Assembly: GCA_030841105.1 (NCBI GenBank) | Contig: JAVEDE010000102.1 | Location: 1-64,000, forward strand | Source of the DNA: Pyrinomonadaceae bacterium | GTDB taxonomy: Bacteria > Acidobacteriota > Blastocatellia > Pyrinomonadales > Pyrinomonadaceae | Direction of reading: 5' to 3' | Length of the DNA stretch: 64,000 nt | In this document: positions 10,142-20,925 of the stretch, piece after piece | How positions within the stretch are numbered: the first letter of the stretch is position 1 | How the letters are laid out: each line of letters begins with the position of its first letter | Notes under the pieces: model-generated | Seen by the model: the letters and a program-made list of their open reading frames with translations, nothing else | Told to the model about the DNA's origin: nothing | Databases searched by the model: none | Program-made: the position numbers and the translations under genes

Positions 10142-13100
10142 ATGAATACCCGCCGAATTTTTCTCGCCACCGTTTTGGGGCTGCTCGTTTTAACCGTCGT
10201 CATGCCCGGCCTGTTCGGTTCAGCCGTCGAAGCCGTGAAGCAGGACTTGATTAACGCCCCGCGCAGCGGCGGCGTGCGCCCGCCCGAAAAGGACGTGCGC
10301 GGCGGCGTGCACGGCGTGCCCAAAAGTCCGGTCGCGCGTGCGCTCTCCGAGACGCAGGCGAAGAATTTGAAAGCGCTGCAAGCGGAAGTCGGCGGCGCGC
10401 CGCTCGTCGTGCAGTACAACGCTTTGACGAGTACGCCGCGCCACCTCTTCAGCCGCGCGGGCTATCTCACGCCGCCTGCCGGGGGCGACGCCGAAGTGGT
10501 CGCGCGCTCGTTTCTCAAACGCTGGCAGGGCATCTTCCGCTTCACCGACGCCGATCTCGACTCGCTGAAAATCAAGAGCCGCTCGCGCCTTCAAGACATG
10601 GGGACGGACGTGTTGGTCTTCGAGCAGCACGTCGGCGGCGTGCCGGTGTACAAGGGCGAGGTGCTGGTCAACGTCAACCGCGAGGGTCGCGTCTTGAGCG
10701 TCGGCAGCGACAGCTTCCCGCAGTTGAAGGTGACGAACGCTGTCGCCATTTCGCCCGCCGCGGCCATCGAGTATGCCGCGAGAGACATGGGGCTGACGGG
10801 CTACAACGGCCAGTCGCTCGGCGCGACGCGCGTGCTCGCCGCTTACGGCAAACTCAAGGCGCGCTACGTCGAGGGGCAGAAATTCAGCGGCGGCAATTTG
10901 TTCACGGACGACATCGTGGTGACGCGCACAGTCTTCCCGCTCGGCGCGGAAGCGCGCCACGCCTACAAGTTCAACCTGACCACGCCGCAATATTCCGGCA
11001 TCGTCTGGGAGAACGTCGTGGACGCGGAGACCGGCGAGGTCTTGCACCGCTTCAGCCTGACGATGTTTCAGGGGGCGACCAAGCGTGAGAAGGGAAAGGG
11101 ACTCAACCGCCCGCTGCTGCCGTCGTTCGGCCCCGTGGGAGGAGGTCCCATTGACAGTCGCCGCTCGTCCTTCCGGCCGGACGTGCAAGACTTAGTTGAG
11201 AGCTTCAACCCGGCCGGGACGGCGCAGGCGAAAGTTTTCGATAGCTCGCCCGCCGGACTGAGCGGTCGGCGCGGCGTGGGGCGCGCCACCACGCGCGGCC
11301 AGCGACCCACCTACACGCCGGAGGCTGCGAATCCCGTCACCGTGGCGCGCAACAGCGGGCGCGGCTTCATGGAATCAATGGTGCGCGCGCGCACCGAGAA
11401 TGCGTTCTCCGTCATCGGCGGCGCGCTCTTCCCGGTCATTTACAACACGCCGTTCGGGCAGGTCTTGCGCGGCATGCCCGACGCGGCCAACCCTTCGCCC
11501 GCCTCGCCCTTCGGCTGGTACTATCTGCCGACCGGCACGGGTGGAGCCGAGATCACCCAAGAAGACACCGGCCGCGCCTCCACGAAGAACTACGGCTACA
11601 CGATGGCCGACGAGGCCAAGCGGCGCAACACGCCCGAGAACGCGCCCGTGCCCTGCACCGGCACGTTACCGGCGCGCGACTGCGACCAGCCCTTCTCGGC
11701 CACCCTGACGCCGCTCGTGGGCGCGCCCAGATCGTTGCCCGACGGCCGCTCGCTCTCGGCAGTCTTCGAGTCGAACTACACGGAGGGCAATAACGTCCTC
11801 GTCTCGGACGACCGCGCCAACGACGACGAGACGACGAACGGCATCCGCGGCTACGATCCGAACCGGCAGTTCATCGCCACGCGCTTCGACTTCGTGAACA
11901 GCTACGAGTTCGGCGGCGCGGACGCGGCGGGCATGGGGCCGGGCGGCGGCGATTGCCTCCCGCTCGTCGGCCCCTGCGACGTGGTCTTCCCCGCGACGGC
12001 CGACCCGGACATCTTCCCCGGCACGCTCTCGCTCTTCTACTACAACAACATCGTCCACGATTACATGTACAGTCTCGGTTTCACCGAGGCCACCTTCAAC
12101 TTCCAGCAGGACAACTTCGGACGCGGCGGCGCGGGGCGCGACGGCGTGGTAGCGCAGGTGCAGGACGGCTCAGGCACGGACAACGCCAACATGTCGCCGA
12201 CGACCGAAGGCGCGAAGCCGCGCATGCAGATGTACGTCTTCACCGAGACGACCTTCCGCCGCACCGACGGCTCGTTCGACTTCGACATCGTGGGTCACGA
12301 GCACATGCACGCGATCAACAACCGCGCCGTCGGCAAGGGCGACACGGGCTGCGTCGGCAACGGCCTCGCGGGTGAGTCCGGCGGTCAGGGCGAAGGCTGG
12401 GGCGACTACCTCGCCTGCTCGATGGCCGACGACGACGTGGAGGGCGAGTACGCCACGGGCGAGTACGACGTCGGCATCCGCCGCATCCCTTACACCAACT
12501 ATCGCTGGTCTTACAATTCACTCAACGGGCAGGGACTCACGCGCCGCGACCGCAGTTACAACCCGCTCGCCGTGCCCGACCTGAACCCCGGCGCGATTCC
12601 TTTCGAGGTACACGACGGCGGCGAGTACTGGGCTGCGACGCTGTGGGACATGCGCGAGTTGCTGGTCGTCAAGCAGAAGGTCGGCAACGCCTACCCCGGC
12701 ATCTTCTTCGACGGCACGCGCCGTCTCGGCACGGGCACGACTTTCTATATCGGCGACCGTCAGGTGCAGTCGGTTGATACTAAGCACCCGATTGAATATC
12801 GCCCCGAGTTCAATACGCACGTGCAGGGACTCGACCCGACCGTGCCGCCCGACCCGAACATCATCGCCGCGCAACACATCGTGCGCCCCGGCCAAGTGGC
12901 CGCGGAGATTCAAGCCAACGGCAACCGCAACGGGCCGCTCTCGACCGCGCTCCGGCGCGGCGCGTTCCTAGCCGACGTGCTGATGATGCGCGGCATGCAA
13001 CTGTCGCCCTGCAACCCGACCTTCGTTGACTCGCGCGACTCGATCCTCTTGGCCGACCGCGAACTCTACGGCGGCGAAAACCACGCCGTCATCTGGCGCG

Positions 13101-15772
13101 CGTTCGCCAGCCACGGCGTCGGCGCGCTCGCCACCTCTTCGTCGAACGGCGGCGCGGGCGGCACGGTCGTCGAAGACTTTTCCGTCCCGGCGGGCGTCAC
13201 GGCCTGCGAGCAGCAGGGGCCGCTTGCGCCCCCTGCGTTCACCCTGTCCAACACCGTCGCCAACACGGCGACCGTCACCATCGCCCCGGTCGTGGGCGCG
13301 GCGCGCTTCATCATCTCGCGCGCCGAGACGGCCAACGGCCAGTTCGTCACCATCGCCGACGTGCCCGCTGACCCCATCAACCCGACCGTCTACAACGACA
13401 ACAACGGCGGGCAGGGGCTAGTTTTGAACAAGACCTACTTTTATCAGGTGCGCGCCTCGCGCGACGCCGCGATGGACTGCGTTTCGGGCGCGCTGACGCA
13501 AAGCATCACGATCACCGTCGGCGTTCTCATCAAGCCCGCGCCGATCTTTACGGGCATCAACGAAGTCTTCGACCCGAAGGCTTGTAACCTCCTCGTCATC
13601 GGCTGGGGGCCGGCGACTTCCGCCAACCCGACGGCCGACATCGTCTACGACATCTACCGCTCGGAGACGGCCACCGATCCGGGGCCGAGCATCGAGAACC
13701 CGACCAACCCGTCCGATGCGCCGCTCGAACCGACTTTCGAGCCGACGGCGCAGAACCGCATCGCCACGGGCGTCCGCGGCACGTCCTACCTCGACTCAGG
13801 ACTCAAGCGCAACCGCGTCTACTATTACATCGTGCAGGCGAGAGACGCGGACGCCGGTAAGATTGACACGAACAACACTGGCAACCGGAAGGCGAAGTTC
13901 AACGCGCCGTCGTCGCCCGGCATCACGAACACGCCGGTCTTCGCCTTCGAGGACTTCGAGGAGGGCGCGGCCGGGCAGGACGACTCGAACCTGCGCTTCA
14001 CGCCGCCGCTCGTTGACGCGGGCAACGACCCGAAGGCCGAGATCGCCAACTTCCAGCGCGTCACGGGCGTGCAGGTCTCGACCGGCTCGGAGTCGTCCAT
14101 CATCACGAGCATGATGTACGGGCCGGACTTCAACCCCGGCGACTCGGCCGCGAACTGCGGCGGCGAGGGCGGCGGGCAGAGCGACTTCTCCACCACCATC
14201 GGCCCCGTCACGCTGAGTCCCGACTCCGTGATGGAGTTCGACCACTTCTTCATCACCGAGGCGGGCTTCGACGGCGGCGTGATGGAGATCAAGATCGGCG
14301 GCGACGCGACCTTCAACTCGACGCCGTTCACGGACAACGTGACCACCTTCGACCTCGGCAACTTCATCGTCGAAGGCGGCTACAACGGGCGTCTCAACGG
14401 CGACTTGCCGGAAGTGCCGCAAGACGGCTCGATCTTGCTCGGCCGTCGCGCGTACACGGGCGCGAAGCCCACCCTGCACCACGTCCGCATCCCGCTCGAA
14501 GCCTTCGCGGCGGGCGGCGTGCATAACCCGCAGGGGTTGCCCGTTCGCATCCGCTTCCGCATGGTCTCTGACGTGGCGAGCGTCCCGGCGTGCAACGCGG
14601 GCTGGTTTATAGACAACCTGGCGATCAACAACCTCGACCCGGCCAGTTGCCCGACGCTCGGCGCAATCGGCGTCGGCGATCTGATCATCAGCGAGTTCCG
14701 CTTCAGCGGCCCGAACGGAGAGAACGACGAGTTCGTCGAGTTGTACAACAAGACGGAGTCGCCCATCATCGTCAACGCCTTCGACGGCTCGGCCGGGTTC
14801 ACGGTGGCCGCGCCCAACGGGGCTGGCGGCATCAGCATCCTCGCCACCATCCCGAGCGGCGTGACCATCCCGGCGCGCGGCCATTACCTCGTCGCCAACA
14901 GCACGGGCTACAGCCTCTCGAACTACGGAGGCACGGACAAAGCCATGCCCGACGCGACCTACACGGGCGACATCCCGAACCAATCGGGCGTCGCCGTCTT
15001 CAGGACGAGCACGTCCACTAACTTCACGGCCGAGAACCGCCTCGACGCCGCCGGGTTCGTTTCGAGCAACCCGCTCTACCGGGAAGGGGGAGGTATCCAA
15101 CCCACCGGCATTTTGATCGCGGAGCACAGTTTCGTCCGCAACCTCACGACCGGATTCCCGCGCGACACGAACGACAACGCGACCGACTTCGTACTCGTCC
15201 ACACGGCGGGCGCGATGGTTGATCAAGTCCAGTCGGTGCTCGGCGCGCCGGGGCCGGAGAACCGTTTCAGTCCCATCCAGCGCAACGCCGCGATCAAGGC
15301 TTCACTGATTGATCCGGGCTGCGCGGGCGGCGGTGCGGCGACGAGCGCGTGCGCGCGCGTGCGCACGGGGGCTGGGGCGAACCCGCAGAACGCAGCCTTC
15401 GGCACGCTGCTCATTCGCCGTCGCTTCCGCAACACGACGAATGAGCCGGTGCGCCAACTCCGCTTCCGCGTCGTCAACTTCTCGACGCTCGGCAGTCGCG
15501 GGGCGGGCGAGGCCGACCTGCGCGTCCTCTCCTCGTCCGATGTGGAGGCGACCGACTCGAACGGCAATCCCATCACGATAGAAGGGGTGACGCTCGAAGA
15601 GAACCCGCCCGCGCAACCCAATGGCGGGGGCTTGAACTCGACCGTCAGGGTGTCGCGCATCACGATGGGGACGCCGCTTGCGCCGGGCGCGCCCATCAAC
15701 TTGCAGTTCCGGCTGGGGGTGATGGCCGACGGCAACTTCCGCTTCCTCCTCAACGTCGAAGCGTTGCCGTAA
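10142..15772 (+). CDS. Giant secreted M36 (fungalysin) metallopeptidase with lamin-tail domain
   Basis: The protein has 1876 residues. A signal peptide occupies about 1-30 and an FTP-type propeptide about 140-200. The catalytic domain has zinc ligands in HEHMH (residues 719-723, HExxH form) and a downstream GEGWGDYLA (Glu 751), as in fungalysin M36 enzymes. Fibronectin-like beta modules follow at about 1030-1270, and a jelly-roll-like region (FEDFEEGAAGQDD onward) at about 1280-1490. A lamin-tail domain starts at VGDLIISEFRFSG (about 1510), and a C-terminal beta domain completes the chain. Fungal members are about 630 residues, so more than half is accessory. CTGGAGGG precedes the ATG and a strong terminator follows. 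It probably degrades extracellular protein. Confidence 0.88.
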   Translation: MNTRRIFLATVLGLLVLTVVMPGLFGSAVEAVKQDLINAPRSGGVRPPEKDVRGGVHGVPKSPVARALSETQAKNLKALQAEVGGAPLVVQYNALTSTPRHLFSRAGYLTPPAGGDAEVVARSFLKRWQGIFRFTDADLDSLKIKSRSRLQDMGTDVLVFEQHVGGVPVYKGEVLVNVNREGRVLSVGSDSFPQLKVTNAVAISPAAAIEYAARDMGLTGYNGQSLGATRVLAAYGKLKARYVEGQKFSGGNLFTDDIVVTRTVFPLGAEARHAYKFNLTTPQYSGIVWENVVDAETGEVLHRFSLTMFQGATKREKGKGLNRPLLPSFGPVGGGPIDSRRSSFRPDVQDLVESFNPAGTAQAKVFDSSPAGLSGRRGVGRATTRGQRPTYTPEAANPVTVARNSGRGFMESMVRARTENAFSVIGGALFPVIYNTPFGQVLRGMPDAANPSPASPFGWYYLPTGTGGAEITQEDTGRASTKNYGYTMADEAKRRNTPENAPVPCTGTLPARDCDQPFSATLTPLVGAPRSLPDGRSLSAVFESNYTEGNNVLVSDDRANDDETTNGIRGYDPNRQFIATRFDFVNSYEFGGADAAGMGPGGGDCLPLVGPCDVVFPATADPDIFPGTLSLFYYNNIVHDYMYSLGFTEATFNFQQDNFGRGGAGRDGVVAQVQDGSGTDNANMSPTTEGAKPRMQMYVFTETTFRRTDGSFDFDIVGHEHMHAINNRAVGKGDTGCVGNGLAGESGGQGEGWGDYLACSMADDDVEGEYATGEYDVGIRRIPYTNYRWSYNSLNGQGLTRRDRSYNPLAVPDLNPGAIPFEVHDGGEYWAATLWDMRELLVVKQKVGNAYPGIFFDGTRRLGTGTTFYIGDRQVQSVDTKHPIEYRPEFNTHVQGLDPTVPPDPNIIAAQHIVRPGQVAAEIQANGNRNGPLSTALRRGAFLADVLMMRGMQLSPCNPTFVDSRDSILLADRELYGGENHAVIWRAFASHGVGALATSSSNGGAGGTVVEDFSVPAGVTACEQQGPLAPPAFTLSNTVANTATVTIAPVVGAARFIISRAETANGQFVTIADVPADPINPTVYNDNNGGQGLVLNKTYFYQVRASRDAAMDCVSGALTQSITITVGVLIKPAPIFTGINEVFDPKACNLLVIGWGPATSANPTADIVYDIYRSETATDPGPSIENPTNPSDAPLEPTFEPTAQNRIATGVRGTSYLDSGLKRNRVYYYIVQARDADAGKIDTNNTGNRKAKFNAPSSPGITNTPVFAFEDFEEGAAGQDDSNLRFTPPLVDAGNDPKAEIANFQRVTGVQVSTGSESSIITSMMYGPDFNPGDSAANCGGEGGGQSDFSTTIGPVTLSPDSVMEFDHFFITEAGFDGGVMEIKIGGDATFNSTPFTDNVTTFDLGNFIVEGGYNGRLNGDLPEVPQDGSILLGRRAYTGAKPTLHHVRIPLEAFAAGGVHNPQGLPVRIRFRMVSDVASVPACNAGWFIDNLAINNLDPASCPTLGAIGVGDLIISEFRFSGPNGENDEFVELYNKTESPIIVNAFDGSAGFTVAAPNGAGGISILATIPSGVTIPARGHYLVANSTGYSLSNYGGTDKAMPDATYTGDIPNQSGVAVFRTSTSTNFTAENRLDAAGFVSSNPLYREGGGIQPTGILIAEHSFVRNLTTGFPRDTNDNATDFVLVHTAGAMVDQVQSVLGAPGPENRFSPIQRNAAIKASLIDPGCAGGGAATSACARVRTGAGANPQNAAFGTLLIRRRFRNTTNEPVRQLRFRVVNFSTLGSRGAGEADLRVLSSSDVEATDSNGNPITIEGVTLEENPPAQPNGGGLNSTVRVSRITMGTPLAPGAPINLQFRLGVMADGNFRFLLNVEALP

Positions 15773-15816
15773 ACACGTAACTCTCGCCCCGCGGCCTGAG
15801 TTGCAATTCAACTAAA

Positions 15817-15859
15817 CGCGCCGCCGCAGACTTAAGCGAGTCTGCGGCGGCGCGGTTTT
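15817..15859 (+). terminator. Strong intrinsic terminator of the M36 gene
   Basis: Arms 15817-15832 and 15839-15854 are perfect 16-bp complements (CGCGCCGCCGCAGACT and its complement) with a 6-nt loop, followed by GTTTTAT. It lies 45 bp after the stop. Confidence 0.9.
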
Positions 15860-16069
15860 ATCAGGTGGCTGAGATTCGCCGGTCGCGTCGCAGTGAAAAC
15901 TAACTCGCCTCTCGTCAGCAGTAACGTCGTTTGACCTGAGAGTGTGGTTGACTAGGCTGCCCTCTGCAACATATAGTGTGCGTCTCCCGCGCCGCGCCTA
16001 GCGGCTGTGCTTTTAGAGAAATAGTTCGCATCCCCTGTCAGCGTCTTCCGGCAGACGAAAGTTGCACGA

Positions 16070-19000
16070 ATGTTCAGACTACAGAGACTAGAAATCACCG
16101 GCTTCAAATCCTTCGCCGACTATACCGACCTCGTGTTCACGGGCGAGGGCGTCACGGGCGTCGTCGGCCCGAACGGCTGCGGCAAGTCGAACGTGGCCGA
16201 CGCCATCGCGTGGGTCTTGGGCGAGCAGCGCGTCAAGCACCTGCGCGGCGCGGAGATGAAAGACGTCATCTTCCAAGGCTCGCGCAACCGACAGCCGAGC
16301 GGCATGGCCGAAGTCGTCCTCCATCTCGTGCGCGACGAGGCGTCGGACGAAGAGCCGGACATAGACGACATTGACAGCACGCTCGAAGAGATAGACGAGC
16401 GCAGCGAACTCGTCGAAGAGAAACTGTTGCCGGAAGTGTCTGCGAACGAGACCGCCGCTGTTGTCGTCGCCGCCGCTGATGCGCCCGCCGCCGACGGTCA
16501 GGCGATTGACGGCGTGGCGTCGGTTGACGGCGCGACGGTTGATGAGATCGCCGCTGGCGGAAATGAAACTGCGCTGGCGGTCGTCGCCGAAGGCAGTCAA
16601 AGTCCCGAAGCGTTGACGGCGAAAGTTCAGCAGCACCACAAGCGTCACTGGCGTCCGCGCCGTCTCGCGCTCGGCTTCGCGCCGGGCGAGACCGTGACGG
16701 TGACGCGCCGACTCTACCGCGACGGCGAGAGCGAGTATCTTTTGAACGGGCGCACCTGTCGCCTGCGCGACATACAAGATTTGTTTTCCGGCACTGGCCT
16801 GGCGGGCGCGCACTACGCGATCATCGAGCAGGGGCGCATCGGGCAGATACTTTCGGCCAAGCCGATGGATCGCCGCTCGCTCATCGAAGAGGCCGCCGGG
16901 ATCACGAAGTTTCGTGTGCGACAGCGCGCGGCCGAAGCGCGGCTCGAAGGCGCGCGCTCGAATCTGCGTCGCGTCTCGGACATCGTCTCGGAGATCGAGC
17001 GGCAGGTCGGGAGTCTGCGCCGTCAGGCGGCGAAGGCGCGTCGCTACCGGACGCTGCGCGAAGAGTTGCGCGAACTGCTGCGCCACGTCTACGCGGCCGA
17101 CGAGCGCGCGCTGACCATCTCGCTGGAAGAACTGCGCGCGCACCTCGCCGCCTCAGGCGAAGAAGTGACCGCGCTCGCGGCGCGTCTGGAAGCGCACGAG
17201 GAAGAAGCGCGGCGTGCGACCGGGGAAGCGCGCGAGTGCGAAGAGGAACTCGCGGCGGCGCGCGGGGCGGTGGCCGACGCGGCGCTCAGGCGCGACCGGC
17301 GCGAGCGTGAACGCGCTTACCAACTCGAACAGGCCGCATCTCTGGAGCGGCGCGCGTCCGACATCACGGGGCAGATGGAGATGGTGCGCGAGCGTCTGGC
17401 GACGGTCGAGGCGGAGCGCGAGATGCTGCGCGAGGGCGACGCGCAGTTGCGCGTGGAAGCTGAAACGACCGCGCGCGACTTGCAGGCGGCCGAGGCCGTC
17501 TACGCGCGCCGCGTCGCCGAAGTGTCCGAGGCCGAGACGCGCATCGAAGCGGCGCGCGCAGAGTTGCTCACGCACACGGCCGTCGCGGAACGTCTCTCGG
17601 AAATCAATCGTCAGTTGGAGGCGACGCTCGAACGTTTAGCTTTACAGGCCGAAGGGCTTGACCGCGAGGGCGAACGCGCGCGCGCCGCGCACGCCGAGTT
17701 CACCGAGCAGGCCGAGACGCTGGCCGAAGAGATCAAGGAGGCGCGCGCGCGGCTCGACGTGTTGAACGTCGAACGCGGCGCGGCGTCGGAGGGTGTGGCC
17801 GCCGCGCGCAGTCTGGTGTCGGCGACGCTGACGGAGTATGCGCGGATGCGCGAAGAGGCCGCGCGCGTGCGCAACCGCCTCGACACGCTGGCCGAACTCG
17901 ACGAGAAACGTTCGCTCTACTCGCAGGCCGTGCAGCGCATCTTTTCGGCCGAGCACGCGGACGAGGCAGAGGTTGATCCTTCGAAAGATTTTCACACCAT
18001 CGGCACGCTCGCGGACATGCTGCAAGTCGCGCCGCAGTGGGAGCACGCCGTCGAGAGCATCTTCGGCTCGTACCTGCAAACCGTGATCGTGCCGACGCCC
18101 GACGACGCCTTCCGCGCCGCCGCGTGGCTCGAAGCGAACAACGCCGGTCGCGCCACCTTCCTCGTCGCCGGACTCCACGGCGCGAGCGCGGAGACGGACA
18201 ACGACTATCGCTCACGCGGCACACTCGCGGATGACAGGACGGACGGTTTGCGTCTCGGCGACTTGCTCGGCGCGCCGCGCGAGATCGCATCGGTGCTGGC
18301 GCGCACGCTGCCGCGCGAGATGGGGGCGCGCCTGTCGGATGATCTGGAAGGCGCGATGTCTTTGTCGTTTGCGACCGGCGACATGTGCGTGACGCCGCGC
18401 GGCGAATGGGTGGCGGGCGGGCAACTGCTCGGCGCGGGCAATTCGCACGCGGTCGAAGAAGGTACGGGGCTGCTCGCCTTCAAACGCGAGATGCGCGAAC
18501 TCGAATCGCGCGCCGCAGACCTCGCCTCGGAAGTCGTCTCGGCGGAGGATTCCGTCAGCGCAGCGCGCGCGCGTCTGGTCGAACTGGAAGATGCGCTTGT
18601 CCTCGTCGCCGAGCAGATCGGGCGCGAGGAGCGCGAGCAGGTAGCGCGCGAACTCAACGCCGCGCAACTCGCGCAGGAGATCGAACGCGCCGCGCGCCAC
18701 TTGCGCGTGGTGGCCGACGATGCGGCGCGTCTTGCGGAGGAGCGGCGCGAGTTGGAGGCGCGACGCACGCTAGGGTTGGCGGAAGCAGAGGCGGCCGAAG
18801 CCGCGCGTCTGGCCGCCACGCAGTCGGTCGCGGAGGCGGCGGAACTGTTGGCCGCAGAGCGCCGCGCCGCCGAAGTCGAAGGCGAGCAGTTGAACCGGCA
18901 GCGCATGGCATCGGCCGCCGCTGCGGAACGTCGCCGCGCGACGGCCGCCGAACTCCGGCGCATGGAGACGGAGAACGCCGACCTCGAAGCGCGGCTCGAA

Positions 19001-20002
19001 CGCCACGCCGCAGAGATCGAAGAGACGACCGCGCGGCTCGAAGAGTTGCGGCGCGCGATGGCCGAGTTGGACGAGTCGGCCGGTTCGGTGGAGAGCGAAC
19101 GCGCCGCGCGCGAGTCGGAAGTGGCGACGGCGGCCGAGCGTCTGGCGGAAGCGCGCGCCCGCGCCGACGCTCTCTCCGACGAGTTGACCGAGTTGAACCA
19201 TCGCGCCGCGGCGGCACGCGACGCGCGCGCCACGCTCGAAGTTAATCGCGCGGAGACGGCGGCGCGGCTCAATTATTTGCACGAGGCGTGCATGGCCGAA
19301 CTCGCGCAGTCGCTCGAAGAGATCGTGTCGGCCTATGAGCCGGACGCGGAGTTTGATCTGGAAGCGGGTCGCGGGCGGGTCGAAGAGTTGCGCGCGCGGG
19401 TCGAGAGTTTCGGCGCGGTCAACATGATGGCGCTCGAAGAACTCGCCGAGTCGGAAGAACGCCTGACGTTCTTGACGACGCAGCGGCAGGACATCGTTGA
19501 CGGCATCAGTTCGACCGAGGAAGCCCTGCGCGAGATCAAGCGGCGTTCGCGCGAACGCTTCCGGCAGGCGTTTGAAGAGATCAACCGCAACTTCGGGCAA
19601 CTGTTCGTCGAACTCTTCGGCGGCGGTCGCGGCGAGATGAGCATGATTGACGCCGACGACGTGTTGGAGTCGGGCATTGACATCATCGCGCAGCCGCCGG
19701 GCAAGCGTCTGCAAAACGTGTTGCTGCTCTCCGGCGGCGAGAAGGCGATGGCCGCGCTGTCGCTCGTGCTCGCCATCTTCCGCTATCGCCCGTCGCCCTT
19801 CTGCCTGCTCGACGAAGTTGACGCACCGCTCGACGAGGCCAACATCGGACGCTTCACCGCCAAGATCGCGGAGATGGCAACGAACACGCAGTTCATCGTC
19901 ATCACACACAACAAGCGCACGATGGAGATCGCGCGCGCCCTCTACGGCGTGACGATGGAAGAAGTCGGCGTGTCGAAACTTGTCTCGGTCAGGTTTGAAT
20001 AA
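16070..20002 (+). CDS. smc: Chromosome segregation ATPase SMC
   Basis: The protein has 1310 residues and bacterial SMC architecture: N-terminal lobe with Walker A GPNGCGKSN (33-41), a long coiled coil, a hinge at about 630-770 (FHTIGTLADMLQVAP onward), the returning coiled coil, and a C-terminal lobe with the ABC signature LLSGGEKAM (about 1220) and Walker B FCLLDEVDAPLDE. It compacts and orients chromosomes with ScpA and ScpB, which are not in the window. About 100 extra acidic and Ala-rich residues (about 91-200) interrupt the N-terminal lobe between VVLHLVRDE and the TVTRRLYRDGESEYLLNG strand; most bacterial SMCs have about 20 residues there. A GTG-started gene follows after 2 bp. Confidence 0.96.
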   Translation: MFRLQRLEITGFKSFADYTDLVFTGEGVTGVVGPNGCGKSNVADAIAWVLGEQRVKHLRGAEMKDVIFQGSRNRQPSGMAEVVLHLVRDEASDEEPDIDDIDSTLEEIDERSELVEEKLLPEVSANETAAVVVAAADAPAADGQAIDGVASVDGATVDEIAAGGNETALAVVAEGSQSPEALTAKVQQHHKRHWRPRRLALGFAPGETVTVTRRLYRDGESEYLLNGRTCRLRDIQDLFSGTGLAGAHYAIIEQGRIGQILSAKPMDRRSLIEEAAGITKFRVRQRAAEARLEGARSNLRRVSDIVSEIERQVGSLRRQAAKARRYRTLREELRELLRHVYAADERALTISLEELRAHLAASGEEVTALAARLEAHEEEARRATGEARECEEELAAARGAVADAALRRDRRERERAYQLEQAASLERRASDITGQMEMVRERLATVEAEREMLREGDAQLRVEAETTARDLQAAEAVYARRVAEVSEAETRIEAARAELLTHTAVAERLSEINRQLEATLERLALQAEGLDREGERARAAHAEFTEQAETLAEEIKEARARLDVLNVERGAASEGVAAARSLVSATLTEYARMREEAARVRNRLDTLAELDEKRSLYSQAVQRIFSAEHADEAEVDPSKDFHTIGTLADMLQVAPQWEHAVESIFGSYLQTVIVPTPDDAFRAAAWLEANNAGRATFLVAGLHGASAETDNDYRSRGTLADDRTDGLRLGDLLGAPREIASVLARTLPREMGARLSDDLEGAMSLSFATGDMCVTPRGEWVAGGQLLGAGNSHAVEEGTGLLAFKREMRELESRAADLASEVVSAEDSVSAARARLVELEDALVLVAEQIGREEREQVARELNAAQLAQEIERAARHLRVVADDAARLAEERRELEARRTLGLAEAEAAEAARLAATQSVAEAAELLAAERRAAEVEGEQLNRQRMASAAAAERRRATAAELRRMETENADLEARLERHAAEIEETTARLEELRRAMAELDESAGSVESERAARESEVATAAERLAEARARADALSDELTELNHRAAAARDARATLEVNRAETAARLNYLHEACMAELAQSLEEIVSAYEPDAEFDLEAGRGRVEELRARVESFGAVNMMALEELAESEERLTFLTTQRQDIVDGISSTEEALREIKRRSRERFRQAFEEINRNFGQLFVELFGGGRGEMSMIDADDVLESGIDIIAQPPGKRLQNVLLLSGGEKAMAALSLVLAIFRYRPSPFCLLDEVDAPLDEANIGRFTAKIAEMATNTQFIVITHNKRTMEIARALYGVTMEEVGVSKLVSVRFE

Positions 20003-20004
20003 AC

Positions 20005-20862
20005 GTGAAGCCTGAAAAATTGTTTAAGGCCGCACTCGTCGCCGCGCTTCTCATCCAGAGCGCGGCGATTGACGCTACAGCGGCGGCGCAAAGTAAAAAG
20101 AACGCCAAGCGTCCGGCGGCGACGGGCGTGCCTAAGTCAACGCCCGCGCAGTCGTCGGGCGCGACGCCGGATGTCACGCCGACGCCCGCGCCCGGTAAAG
20201 CAAACAGGCGGGAAGCGATGCCCGCGCCGTCTCCCATCGTAAAGACGAATGAGGCGGAAGCGGACGCGCCTGCCGCGGCAGCAACGACGACGGCGGTGCG
20301 TTACTCCTACGAATTCAACCAACCTAGTTTCAACATCCGCCGCATCTTGATCGAACACGACGCGGCCGGGCGCGGCCAAATCACTTTCGCGCGCAAGGAC
20401 AGCGAAGAACTCTTCACCGACCCGCTGCAAATCTCGCCCGCCGCGCTCGCGCGTCTCTTGGCCGCGTGGGAGTCTCTGAAGTTTCTCGACTCGGACACGA
20501 ACTATCAGGACGAGAAACAGTTCCCGCACCTCGGCACGATGACCTTGCGGATGAAGCACGGCACGCGCGAACGCAAAGCGGAGTTCAACTGGACGCACGA
20601 CGAAAGCGCGTCCGCGCTCGTCAAAGAGTATCGCGGCATCGGCGAACAGCAACTCTTCGTCTTCGACGTGACGCTGGCGCGGCAGTACCAACCCTCCGAC
20701 ACGGTGAAACTTTTCAAACGCCTCGAAAGCCTCCTCGGCCGCAACGAACTCTCAGACACCGCACCGCTCATCCCGCTCCTGCGCGACCTCTCCACGGACG
20801 AACGCATCCCGCTCATGGCGCGCAACCACGCCACGCGCCTGCTCAAGAAAATAGAGAAGTAA
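20005..20862 (+). CDS. Secreted hypothetical protein co-transcribed with smc
   Basis: A GTG start two bases after the smc stop makes translational coupling likely. The 285-residue product has a signal peptide (about 1-28, ending TAAAQ), then a Pro/Ala/Thr-rich low-complexity linker to about residue 95. A folded domain begins at VRYSYEFNQPSFNIRRILIEHD. Its first half looks like a beta-sheet module; the second half (LFKRLESLLGRNELSDTAPLIPLLRDL) is helical. No family is recognised. A periplasmic or lipid-anchored role is inferred from the signal alone; the pairing with smc may be only positional. Confidence 0.7.
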   Translation: MKPEKLFKAALVAALLIQSAAIDATAAAQSKKNAKRPAATGVPKSTPAQSSGATPDVTPTPAPGKANRREAMPAPSPIVKTNEAEADAPAAAATTTAVRYSYEFNQPSFNIRRILIEHDAAGRGQITFARKDSEELFTDPLQISPAALARLLAAWESLKFLDSDTNYQDEKQFPHLGTMTLRMKHGTRERKAEFNWTHDESASALVKEYRGIGEQQLFVFDVTLARQYQPSDTVKLFKRLESLLGRNELSDTAPLIPLLRDLSTDERIPLMARNHATRLLKKIEK

Positions 20863-20925
20863 TAGCATGGCGGTAGCTTGCGGCGGCGGTTGGTTGTAGT
20901 AATATTTCGGTTCAGGGGGCTGAAC

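Noticed and set aside
13796..15226. 476-residue open frame antisense to the M36 protease
   Set aside because: A shadow of a GC-rich gene: Arg- and Val-rich composition, no domain, and the sense strand encodes a clear lamin-tail domain.
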